Source: Epiperipatus broadwayi
Lineage: Eukaryota; Onychophora; Udeonychophora; Euonychophora; Peripatidae
Length of the DNA: 64,000 nucleotides
Direction of reading: 5' to 3'
Assembly: GCA_028023455.1 (NCBI GenBank)
Contig: JAQFVV010012667.1
Location: forward strand, 544,501-608,500
Shown in pieces: positions 34,930-46,033 of the stretch. The stretch's first letter is position 1. Each line of letters begins with the position of its first letter. Made by a program: the position numbers and the translations under genes. A model generated the notes under the pieces. That model made no database searches. It was not told where the DNA came from and saw nothing but the letters and a program-made list of their open reading frames with translations.

Positions 34930-36920
34930 TATCCAGTTGGACTTCCAGGCTGCCTTTGACTCAGTGGTGCCAGCTCAATTATTTGTTGTCTTCAGGCACC
35001 ATGGTATCCCATTGGTGTACATCAGAATAATTACCAACTTGTTGCTGAACAGGTCAATTCATATCTTGTTAGATGGCTCTCTTGTATAGCATTTCCAATC
35101 CCATCTTTTCTCACAGGGGTCACCGTTCTGCACCTTGTGCTTCATTGCATATATTGATCCATTGCTCAAAGAGATAGAGGACAAATTGCCTGGTATTTTT
35201 GTTCCAGCACTAGAAGAGGTATTACATCATATCACCTATGTTGATAACATAACTGTCATCCTACCATCAATCAAAAGACTTCCATTACTATAGCAAGTGT
35301 TAGATGAATTTGCTGAAAGGTTCAATCTTAAAGTGAATCCAGAGAAGGCATATATCTGGAGTATCTATGGGACCAAGAAACTAAAAGCAAGGTTCTCTGG
35401 GTAGCCTCAGAGTTTTTTGAGGTTTCCTATCTCGCTCTCCAAATTGCAAATGAATTGCCAGATTTTGAGCATGCTATTACAGAAAACTGAGAGGACTGTC
35501 ACTAACTTGTCCTCTGTCCACCTGTCCCTACCTGGTAAGATGACACTGTTGAATACATTGATCTTCCTGTGGATTTCTTACTACCTCCCAATAATTAGTC
35601 TGACCAAGGCCTTTCAGTCCTCAATTAATTCAATATGCATGAGAGTGCTGTGGACAAAGTCACCAAAAAGCACTGTTGTCTAAATCAGTTTTGCTAGACT
35701 ACAAACATCCAAGGAACTGAATGGCCTTGGTCTACATGCTACAAATGTGCTATATTTACAGAGAATTTTCTCCACTAAAAGTGCAATGAGTGAACTGAAA
35801 ATCTAAGAAGATTAGTAGCTTGGTTGAGTATATGGACACCCCACCCCCAAGATCCAGCAAATTACTCCTTGTTATAAAACATTACATTGGAAGGTTTGTA
35901 CAAAGCATAAATCAGCTTCTCTTAACTAAAAATACATACTGAGACTCTTATAAGTTAATTTTTCCAAATCAGAGAGAAAACCAGCATTTCTAGATCTAAA
36001 TATGAGATGGTTAATAGTAAAGACCAGACATTGGGTCTTAGAGCCAAAATTGATGAACTTCATAATAAAATACAACTTGGGAGGGTTACAAACCTTGTGA
36101 TCCAGAAGGGTCATAAGAATATTGATCCTATATGTGTGCTATGCCTTTGAGAGGTGAAACTGACACACATATTTCTTGATTGTCCTCATTTGGCAGAAGT
36201 TATAAGCCAGCTTTGGACATCTATTAAGCCTGGTTATGTCTCTTTTCTTGATCTGAGCCAGGCCATTAGGGGTGGAGTTTTCATGAGAATAAGGTTGACT
36301 ATTATTATGCTGCTTGTCTTCTGGATTACTAGATGTGCAATGATATTCTGACCAAAACTAAAGTCCCCATGGGAGCAATACATTGAGAAGATTATTGCTT
36401 TGAAAACTAGAAACTATCTTATTGCGCCTGCTAAATTGTTTGCTGACATATGGGAAATAATTTCTTAGAACTCAAACATTTCTTATTTTCAAACTCTCAA
36501 ATCAAAGTTATGAACTGTTTACATTGGGTCCACTCAAATGCAATTATAGTGTTATGATAAGAGGATTAAATGTGTGAATGTTTGTACATTGTTCTTCTTC
36601 CTACAGGAACCTCATGCTACAGCATCCAGGTGCCAGCTGTAGAGAATGAACACTCAACTCATGGGAGGTTCTTATGCAATGAGGTGCAGTGTTGGCTCAT
36701 TTTTCACAACAAGCAAGCATGTGGTCCTCAGACTGATGAAAGGAAGTATACATCCTGTTTCAATTTTCAGGTGACTCTGATCAACAGGAACATGGGGTGA
36801 TCAGGTGGCCTTCCACCTTAAGGGTGGTAAGGTAAAATCATTTGCGATATTGTATGTTACTCTTATGACAATTGTTACTAATGTAATGATAATAAATATC
36901 TCTTAATAAAATAAAAAAAA
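34930..36920 (+). pseudogene. LINE remnant with reverse transcriptase and 3' zinc knuckle
   Basis: Conceptual translation gives motif A VDFQAAFDSV, motif B GSPFCTL..., a mutated catalytic box YVDN in place of YADD, then a block ending LNTLIFLWISYYLPI..., and a C-terminal C..H..C pattern (HIFLDCPH). Many stops and frame changes. The stretch is clearly less AT-rich than its surroundings. The 3' end has AATAAA-type signals and an A-rich tail near 36900-36918. It resembles the element at 57540-60160. 5'-truncated and inactive. Confidence 0.75.
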
Positions 36921-38429
36921 TATAAACTTTTGTATATAATATAAAACAAATGTAAATAATTTAAATTAATTTAATAAAAAACTATAGCATAAATGAAAAT
37001 TTAAATAGCAAAATATGAAAATCTACACCTTTTCTGAATAATAAATTTATTAAAAAAACATTCATTGAGATTTATGATTTTTCATTTCATGTTATTCATC
37101 AAATATTAGTAACTTTATCAATAATTCCAAAAATTCTATATCCAAAAGGCAAAAAATCATTATTGTTTATCAACGTATATGTAAATGCAATAAGTCATAT
37201 GCAACTGAATCATGCTATATACCAAAAACGATTAAAAATATGCTAATTATTTTATTTTGGCGGAAGATCAATATGAATCTATATAGTTCTTTTTTATTTA
37301 TTTAGCAATAATGCCAAATATTTTTTTATATATGAGAACTGCAAAAAGTCTGCCATAAATAATCCATGAATTATTGTTTTAATTAACCATAAAAAATCTT
37401 GTATCTTAATAGATCTTAGTATTGAATTAATTAATAAAAAAAACATATAAAAAAGGAGTCGTTTTTAAAAATAGGGTTTGAAATTGCATAATAAAAAAGC
37501 AGCATTAAAATACACAACCTTTAAAAATGACGTCATTTTCTGTTTTCTATGAAATAAATTTAATTAATAATAAATTCTCAGCAGTTGTATAAACTCATAT
37601 GAAGCTTATGATATATGGGTCATGGTTCAGTTCTATCACTCTGGTGCTCAAACTTCGATTATTTATTGTAGTTAATAATGATTGTGATTTAAGTAATATA
37701 GTATTTTTACTTAAGAATATTACTAATTATTATTATTTATTTCTACCACTATCATAATTCAAATTAATTACAATATTATGGTGTGTCAAAATCTTGTTTA
37801 TGAGTGTAAAATGTCAATAAAGATTTAGAGATTCCCGTATATATATATATTGTGATAACACAAAGGCACATATATGGAAATATTTGCAAACTTTATTCAC
37901 ACCCATGCACATAATGTGCATATCACATACATATATATGTATATGAATCGGAAACAAGTTTGCATGTATTTTTTTTATTTTACCCAGAAAAAATATTTGG
38001 TTAGAACAACTGAAATATTTCAGTTTATAATAAAAGGCATCTAGTTAAATAATGTCTATTAATCAGCGTATTGATATCTTTTGGCATATATGTGTGCGCG
38101 TGTGTGTGTGCAGTCTCTTTACGATTGTCTTCAAGATTCAAAACAAGATTCTCTTGCTTATATTTTAATATGCATTATATACCAGTAAGTTTTTGTTCTA
38201 GATAGTATTGATAATTGATGTATTTCCAATAGAATATAAATAGGCTAAAAAACAGTCACATAAATAAATATTTTCATTATTTTTGAAAGAACATTGCTAG
38301 TCAAATCCGTATAAAATTGGCTACATAATGGAAGGAGAATAATTGTTAACACATAATTAAAGTAAGTTTTAAGCTAAATTCATATCATTTGTCTTTTTCC
38401 ATAAATATATTATATTGAAAACTCTAAAT
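36921..38429. other. AT-rich non-coding stretch
   Basis: A possible SINE-like remnant near 37608-37690 (GGGTCATGGTTCAGTTC) is the only hint. Nothing else recognised. Confidence 0.4.
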
Positions 38430-38445
38430 TTAAGATGCGCGCGCG

Positions 38446-38479
<34 letters not shown>

Positions 38480-38482
38480 AAT
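38430..38482. repeat. (GC)n/(CA)n/(TA)n compound microsatellite
   Basis: GCGC, then CA, then TA runs in series. Confidence 0.9.
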
Positions 38483-38590
38483 AACCAACTGGAATAAAGC
38501 TACAAAAATTTTAAAAATGCTTATATAAAATTGAAGATTAATAGCCTTTGCTATAACCAGCTTGGCATATTCCACCATATATATATATAT

Positions 38591-39345
38591 GATAATCAAA
38601 ACAAGTTATAAATTTTGTAAATTGCCTTTAAGCTTGCATTTTATGATTACTAGATGGAGCATACCAATCTGCTCCAAACAAATTTTGTTTACATAAATGC
38701 CAAAAGAGATAGAATTCAAAATCTCTATCATCGTCACCCACCTCCAGACCATCTTGTTTTAAGTTTATTGGCTCACATCAGTAAAGGGCTGGGAGACTAG
38801 AAACTAGACCTAAAATACCAACTCTAAAGTCAGCACTTATCAAACACCTTTCTATCAATTTGAAAGCATGAAATTATTAGACACGTAAATGTCTAGTAAT
38901 CATAAAATGCAAGCTTAATGGCAAGTTACGAAATTTATAACTTGTTTTGATTATCATAAATGTACCTTTGAAGGTTTTTGCAATACTATATATTCAAATA
39001 TCAGCCTTTTAAGCTATATAAAATAAATGCTTATTTACAAATGCTATATATTGCAAAGGCTTTTACTATATGGTGAAACTGAACTGATTTCAGACCCATA
39101 TAGCTATCACATTTGTTAGAATGAGTTTGAAGACATTTACATGTCTAATAAATTCATGCTTTCAAATTGATAGAAACATGTTTGATAAGTGCTGACTTTA
39201 GAGTTGGTATTTTAGGTCTAGTTTCTAGTCTCCCAGCTTTTCACTGAGGTGAGCCAATAATCTCGAAACCAGCTGGTTTGGACGTGGGAGACAATGATAT
39301 AGATTTTGAATTCTATCTTTTTCAGCATTTATGTAAACAATATAT
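38591..39345. repeat. R3 repeat as nested inverted repeats
   Basis: A first inverted pair has arms of about 65 bp (38591-38655 and 38893-38959, ending ATAATCAAAACAAGTTATAA). Inside it lies R3 sequence with the landmark GCTGGGAGACTAGAAACTAG. A second R3 copy lies inverted at 39120-39345. The family recurs at 51045-51310. No coding frame. Confidence 0.7.
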
Positions 39346-39420
39346 ATATATATATATTGTGTGTGTGTGTAAATTATTAATCAATGTCTGTATTCCAATT
39401 ATAATAAAATATGTATAATT

Positions 39421-39655
39421 ATTCAAAACAATACAATAATTAATACAGTAAAAAATATTTTAAAAACAAATATATACCATAATTTAATAGAAGTACTTTT
39501 GATTATCCATGCAGTCATTATCAATTAATTTCAAATTGTATTTGAATCTAATTGATAATGACTACATAGATAGTCGAAAGTACTTCTATTAAATTATGGT
39601 ATATATTTGTTTTTTAAAATATTTTTACTGTATTAATTATTGTATTGTTTTGAAT
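39421..39655. mobile_element. Palindromic PLE-tail remnant, arms about 105 bp
   Basis: 39421-39525 is nearly the exact reverse complement of 39550-39655, with about 25 bp between. Each arm contains AAGTACTTCTATTAAATTAT preceded by a hammerhead-like segment, as in the PLE-A and PLE-B 3' UTRs. (TA)n lies to the right and (GT)n to the left. It looks like a head-to-head dimer of a PLE 3' end without coding sequence. Confidence 0.65.
39549..39591 (+). ncRNA. Hammerhead-ribozyme-like motif in the 39.5-kb palindrome
   Basis: TAAT can pair with ATTA (39588-39591). The core is TGATAAT or TTGATAA, depending on register. Stem II is GACTA 39560-39564 with TAGTC 39571-39575, loop CATAGA, then GAAA 39576-39579 and GTAC. 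The left arm carries the same motif with four transitions that weaken stem II. Confidence 0.45.
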
Positions 39656-41500
39656 ATATATATATATATGAAACTAATATAAATACAATAAACTCATCTA
39701 ATTTATTGCAGATCTTCTTCAGATATATGATACTTTCACTTTCTACATATTCACTTTTAGAACGTGAATTCTTATCTTCACTATTATATCAAAATTCATC
39801 ATTATGAGGACATTTAAATTGCAGTCAAGCATTACAATTTGTTTGTCAATTTGCTCATTCTTGTAAAATAATTTATATATTTACAAATATTTTCTAAAAA
39901 AAATAAATGTATAAAAAGATTTTAAAACATATATTTTTACTTTAAAAATCAAAAGAAAGCTATTGGAACTGTCAAAATTTTAATAGACACTCTCTTATGT
40001 AAAGAACAAGGCTCTTATCTTATTGTTATGTTGATTTGTTAGTTGTAAAAACAATTCTATAGATTATTCAGAAGAGTTTTCTAAATAAAGTAATGGTAAA
40101 ATCAACAAAATAACATTAAAAGTAATGTTATGAGAGAGAGTTTAAACTGTTTACAAAATAAATCTAAAACATATTGATTAAAAAGCATTTAATAATATAT
40201 TATTTTACACAAGTAATGATCATAATGCTAAGTTCATGTATAGTATAAAGCAAAGATACACAGAAATAAGATATTAAAAAATTTTTGTTCGAAATTTAAA
40301 ATGCAACCTTCTTTTATGGTTCCAAAACTTGAGAAAAAAAAGTGTGTCATATATTGAAAGTAATACAGTATACTAAATAGAACATTTATAATAAACCTAC
40401 CAAAAATATTTGGGATTTTTTTTATTATCATGTAACGTATTTTCAAAATATTGTTTTTATCAGTGGATCATTAATCTTAGTCCTGTTATATCTCAACCAT
40501 TCATGAATCCAAAAATCAGACCGATCACTCTCACTGAGATATTTCAAAAATCCATCCATAGTGAAAGTGCTTGATCTGACTTCTGGATTGATGGATGCTT
40601 GAGATAGAACTAAACAACAATGAAAGATGTTCTGATAAAAATAAAATGTGAAAATATCTTCATGATAATTTTTAAATGAAAACAAAATATTTTTGGCTAG
40701 ATTTATACTTAATATATTTATAAAAGAAGGCAAAAGATATAAATTGGCTTAAATTTTATCTTAACTATGTGCTAACAGATTTTCTCTTTCCAATATACTC
40801 GCAATTTTATGCTGATTTGAATATTCAATGTTCTTTCAAAAGTAATGGAAACTTATTGATATGACTTTTTTGGCTTATTAATACCCCATTGCAAAGATAT
40901 CAATTACAGTACTATCTAGAAGAGAAAAATTGCTGGTACATAATGCATAATAAAATGTAAACAAGGGAAATCTTATGACATTGATATGTTTTCTATGACT
41001 CTTTGATAAAAATTTGAAAAAGTCATTAAAATATACCAGATTTATTTAACCTTTTAACCGCTAATTAAATCATTGGTTGTATGAGGTAAAAATCAAAGCT
41101 TTTAATTGGCCAACTCACAAACTGAAGACAAAGCCTATTGTTAAAACATATTCGCCTATAATATTAAATTCAACTCAGATACGTTTATAAAAAGTATGTT
41201 ATTAATTTTTCAGGTTATAAAAGAATGAAAGTTCTTTAAAAAATAAATTGCTATTTATTTATTCTAAAATATTCAATATCAGCAACATAAAAGCTATAAT
41301 ATAAACAAAAAGATCGACTTTTACGTTATAGAAAAGTAAATATTTCTTTTTACTACATCTTCAATATTTGTACTAAAATCTTCAATATTTTTCGAAAATA
41401 ATTTTGTTTTTTTATTATTCTGTCTGAGAATCATTTTTAGTTTCCATAAATATAATTTTATAATACTTAAAATTGGATTCGAAATGAAAATCTCAGCGTT
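39656..41500. other. AT-rich non-coding stretch
   Basis: Starts with a (TA)n run. Minus-strand frames at 40234-40733 have no recognisable domain. Confidence 0.5.
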
Positions 41501-41544
41501 TTTCTTTATTTTCTTTGATCAGGCGGTTTCTTTGTTCTTTCCAG

Positions 41545-41751
41545 CCAATGAGAATGTCTTTTTCGGCTGAGAGCTTGCTAAGAACCAATCACAAATAATG
41601 TTCCTTCTTTGTTTAGGTTTAAATGCGTTTTTTTTCTATTTTTTACTTGTAAAATAAATCGGAAGATGGCACCATCTTACAGAACTTTTAAAAACGAATT
41701 CAATACATGTTTAACGAATATTTTCGTATAAAAACTGGCTGAGTTAGAGTG
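41545..41751 (+). promoter_or_regulatory. Candidate animal promoter: two CCAAT boxes, ETS/YY1-like site, TATA-like box
   Basis: CCAAT boxes are at 41545-41549 and 41585-41589. CGGAAGATGGC at 41660-41670 combines an ETS core with a YY1-like AAGATGGC. TATAAAAA is at 41727-41734. The 41500-41790 interval holds more CG dinucleotides than the surrounding DNA. The TATA-like box lies only about 20 bases before the ATG at 41752, so it may not set that start; the YY1-like site could itself lie over a transcription start. Confidence 0.4.
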
Positions 41752-41776
41752 ATGTCAGATGTCGACGAGGAGCCTC
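41752..41776 (+). CDS. Candidate first coding exon (MSDVDEEP)
   Basis: The ATG opens an acidic then basic N terminus, MSDVDEEPRKRRAKSFN, that closes with TAA at 41821-41823 if unspliced. A GTAAGA donor consensus at 41777-41782 would end the exon after eight codons plus one base. The next supported exon (52657) begins with two bases completing such a codon, so the phases fit (split codon CAC, His). If read through, the short product would be 23 residues with a basic KRR cluster. I do not recognise the protein. Confidence 0.3.
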
Positions 41777-41823
41777 GTAAGAGGCGGGCAAAGAGTTTTA
41801 ATTATGCAATCAAATTGTTTTAA

Positions 41824-43610
41824 GTTGAAATACTTACTAGGTTTTAAATTTAAAGTCATTAGATTGAATAGCAAGGTATGATTGAAAGATAGGCAATGGA
41901 CTTTCAAAATTAAAACAATGCATCTTTCAGGCAGGATCACATATTTTAATGCTTGAAAATGTGTTTGCCTTATCATGTAGTAACCCTTTATATATTTCAG
42001 GATGCCCAAATTATCTATATTTGGGTAATTTGATAATAATTATTGTCAAGTACAACCTTAGAACATATTGCTAAAAATTGACTAAATTTCATCATTATCA
42101 TGTAAAATAATAAGAAAATCAAATTGATATTAGAAAATTGAATATTGGAGCGCAAAAGTAAATGGAAGCAAGAAATCAGATAAATCATTAATTTGAATAA
42201 TTATTATAAATAAATCCATTTATTTTTAACTGTTTACTTGATTGAAAGTAATGTATGTTGTTTATTTAAATACATTATTTATTTATTCAATTATAAATAT
42301 ATAAATCATTTCATACATTTGTTCACTGTTTATAAATATTGTTTTATTTACATTTTTGTTTTGTGGCATACATTTCAAAATTTTACTTGTTATAATATAT
42401 AAATTCTTTATTTATTTATATATATTCTTTTATTTGTAAATAACCATTGTATTTATAATTAAAATATAAATAAATTAAAGCAGAAATTTTGTTTAAGATG
42501 CAATAACAATATAAATCAAAAAGTTTGTTTTAAAATACTATCCTTGTTAGAATATTGAAATTATTTATTTTGTCATCTGCAATTAAATTAGAGAAGTATC
42601 ATATTAGTGTGCTCTTGATTGAAGTATATATATTAAATCCAATCTGTATCATTCCATTAATATTAAAAAATATATTTCTTGATGTTTGTCTTTTAGAGTT
42701 TATTGATATATTTATTTATATCATAATATATGTTTCTAAATAATTTTTCTATTTGTTCATGATATTAATTACTCTTATTAGTGAATTTATAATTTCTTTG
42801 AATGTTAATGAATTTAAATTCTGACACCAACACAATAAAACTGCTATAAGATTACTTTAATATATTTATGCTGTATGTAATACAAGTACATTTTTTTTAA
42901 ATTTGTAAAGAAACACATTTACAAAATATACAAAAGGAAAAATATATTAAAAATTTATTTCTAATTTTTTGCTGATTCTAGGAATTAAATGAAAGAACTT
43001 GAAATTTATTTAGACTGATAAATACTTTAAAATAAATACATTATTCCTAATAAAATTTATTTATAATTGTCTAGTTGCTCACAAAACACATAAGATTTGA
43101 ACAAATATTTAAAACATTCCTCTTCATATTTTTTTTTTTTACTTTTCTATTATTTAATCAGGAAATGAAGAGATTGTAAATATTATCCATTAAAAAAAAG
43201 TTTGTAAAACAATATTTGTATTTTAAATTGTAATTTAAAAAACTGTAGGTAATAGTTTTAAATATTTATTCATGTCAATTTAGCAATGTGTACTGATTGT
43301 ATTTCCTATATTAATTTAGATCTATAATAATTAAATAAAATATCTGTTATTGTAATGATAATAAAAAAGTATTAATAATCATAATAAATACTATTAATTG
43401 TCATTAAAAATAGAGAAGTATTTTCAGTTATTTGCATAACCATTTTCAACTGTAAGTGTAATGAAAATAACACTACAGAAATATTATTCATTATTGGATA
43501 CTCTGATGAGGGACTAATAAAAATTATTAATATGGTGATTTGTGTTAAAGTTGTGAGGGCTAGTCATTTGATACTTATCAATTAAGCTGTAGTAATGTGC
43601 TATCAATATA
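41824..43610. other. AT-rich non-coding stretch
   Basis: Nothing recognised. If the first exon above is real, this is intron. Confidence 0.5.
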
Positions 43611-43639
43611 TATATATATATATATTGAATAATGATAAA

Positions 43640-43830
43640 TATATGTAAAAGAGATTGTGGTCTGGGTTAACTAATGAGTACTGGTTCAGTATGAAATGTG
43701 CATTTTGGAAATCGTAGATTTTTCCCATGTGTCTTGGATCATATGTTTATGATAACAACTCTCCATAATTTCCATAAGGTGTTATGAATAGAAAATATTG
43801 CCTAACTTGCATGAAAGTGATGTAATGACA
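43640..43830 (+). repeat. R490 fragment
   Basis: Resembles the part of R490 at 22970-23110 (TACTGGTTCAGTATGAAATG, then a T-rich block). It lies beside a (TA)n run at about 43610-43625. Confidence 0.7.
43667..43708 (+). ncRNA. Hammerhead-ribozyme-like motif, dispersed R490 copy
   Basis: UUAA pairs with UUGG (wobbles). The core CUAAUGA at 43671-43677 is one base from CUGAUGA. Stem II is GUACUG, loop GUU, CAGUAU with all six pairs. GAAA is at 43693-43696. Stem III is palindromic UGUGCAUU. The motif is exactly 42 nt, as in R490 units 1 and 4. Confidence 0.6.
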
Positions 43831-45961
43831 ATAAATGGTACAAAAATATTACCTTTTTTACATTCTTAAAATGTAGATTTGCTTATTTAAGTTTTGTAAC
43901 TCTATTCTTTCTTATTTGCTTCTTAATATTTTATTGTTTATTGTCCAGGGAATGGCAATTATGATAATATGTAAAAAAAATCATAGTTTATTTACTATTG
44001 TTGCATTTTTACTTACCATTGTCAAATTCACTCCACTCACAACTTTGACACTAATCATTCTCTGAACTAGAGATTATCTCTAGCACAGATATAAACTTTA
44101 AACCTCAGTTAAAGATTAATATATCTGATTTTTTAATTTTAAACATACACACACATGCAGTTATTCCTCTTTCTTTTTCCCAGGTGTATTTATTTATTTA
44201 CTATCTAAAAAACCTCATTAATGCTTGAATTTATATATACAGAGAGAAAGAGTCACCTGGTAGTGCAATGATAGGGCATTCAATTGCCTTATTTATCACA
44301 GGTTTAAATTAAGATCAAATAAATGTAACTTCCTTTTTTATATTGTAGTCATATTTTAAAAATTTTAAGCCACTTGGTTCATAGTCTTTTCTGTTAACCT
44401 TATAATATTGGTTGGTAAATAGATGTTTATCTATTTTTAGCAAAACATAAAGCTATGATGGAAAACTACTCAAACTCCATTTAGCATGCAGAAATCCTGG
44501 TGAATAATATCATTAAGGAAAATCTGGAGAGGCTTTTGCCCTGAAATAAGCTATTTATGGACTTTTATTTTTGCCTATATTTAAAATGTAAAATGTTGTA
44601 TCAAATTAAATTAACTCTTGAAAATAGGTCCACAAATAGTTTAATATTATTTTTTATATCTGGTTGTAATAATTATAAGTATTGTTAATAAAATTTATTA
44701 ATTAATATATCTAGAACATTCAGAATGTTGTTCATCAACTAATTAATGAAAAAAAAAAAAACAAATTTTAACTATAAGGCCCTTGTAGTTCATCTCAGTG
44801 GCAGAGTGATTATTTTTGAAAGTTAAGATTTCTGATTGAGGCTAATCTGCTATTGTTTGAGTATCACATGATCTTCTGCTGAAAATTTCACTATTTGATT
44901 ATTAATTTGGGGACTTGAAGTTTTAATATCTATTTTGAAGGTAACTTGGAAATCACTGTTGCTACAGACAATTTTGGATAATTGCACTCTAATTTTCTGT
45001 TGACTGTACTATAATGAATATGTCTTGATGTGTATTATATATCTAAAAACATTTTTATTTTAAAAAATGCCATTGTATTTTTATTTAATTATATGAAAAA
45101 TTACTTCTAGATGGATTCAACTATTATTTATATCAATAACCTTATAACAAGTTATTATGAGTTAAGGATTTGCTCTAAAGTGTCGTATATGCTTTCATAT
45201 AACACTTTGCTTAAGTATTTGTATTTTTTAATTTCACAAACAAATTTCTTATTAAATAAAATAAAAACAAATCAAAACTTAAATAATGGATAAAGCGATA
45301 AAACAAAAATTAAATAATCTCTTGCAGGACTTTGTCTTTCTGATAGCCTCTCAAAAGAATAGCAACAATAGATAAAGAATCATTTAATAGGATTGACAAT
45401 TGCTCTTATGATGAATAATATCTTCTTTTTTATCCACCATTGCAGAATCATGTATTTAAATGGTTTTTTTTTTTTTCCATTCTTGCTTCCCATTTATCTA
45501 AAAATAGCTAATTTTTAGTTACTATCCAATATTGCATAATTAGCTAAGCTTTATTGGAATTTGAAAAAGTTTCAAGTTGGTTGGGGACGTGATAGAGTCA
45601 TATATTACCACCTCTTGAGATTATTTTAAATAATAAATAATTGTATACAATTAGATGTAAGTTAAGCAATTAACTAACTGATATGTTACATTTTTATAAT
45701 TAGAATGTATTGCGCTCATAAATATTCATGAATTATATCTAGAGAGAGCATTGACAATACGATTGATTGTAATAGTTAAAAATCACAGAGTTGAGGTTTG
45801 AACCTACATTCGTATAATATTTGAAAATTTTCGACGGTTTCAAACCAGTTTTACATCTTTCATTCGATTTATATTCTCATTATCAAAACTTCGTTTATTA
45901 GTATGTAAATGGAAAGCTAGCTGTTCTTATCTAAAAATAAAAATGGAAAAACACTTGTCAA
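43831..45961. other. AT-rich non-coding stretch with weak tRNA-like remnants
   Basis: tRNA-like hints near 44264-44340 and 44775-44850 (GTGGCAGAGTG-type box A) are too decayed to name. No gene recognised. Confidence 0.4.
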
Positions 45962-46033
45962 GCGTTGGAGGCCTAGCGGTTAGCATAGCTGCCTTCCAAG
46001 CAGCTAGCCCGGGTTCGCTTCCCGGTCAACGCT
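45962..46033 (+). tRNA. tRNA-Gly(TCC)-like sequence, probably a SINE head
   Basis: 72 bases fold as a tRNA. The acceptor stem is GCGTTGG with TCAACGC. The anticodon stem GCTGC/GCAGC encloses CTTCCAA (anticodon TCC). The T arm is CCCGG/TCCGG-like around GGTTCGCTTCC. Base 8 is A instead of T, and base 58 is C instead of the nearly invariant A, so box B is damaged. Two other copies (55508 and 57125) share this layout and a downstream TTTGA, and the 57125 copy shares the C at 58. A SINE family fits better than a working tRNA gene. Confidence 0.6.

Noticed and set aside
41665-41730. Upstream 21-codon frame starting MAPSYRTFK
   Set aside because: Its ATG is inside the ETS/YY1-like site and the frame stops before the main ATG; it could be a short upstream frame but nothing supports it.
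45962-46033. Functional tRNA-Gly gene
   Set aside because: Bases 8 and 58 are non-canonical and two SINE-like relatives share the layout, so I treat it as a SINE head.
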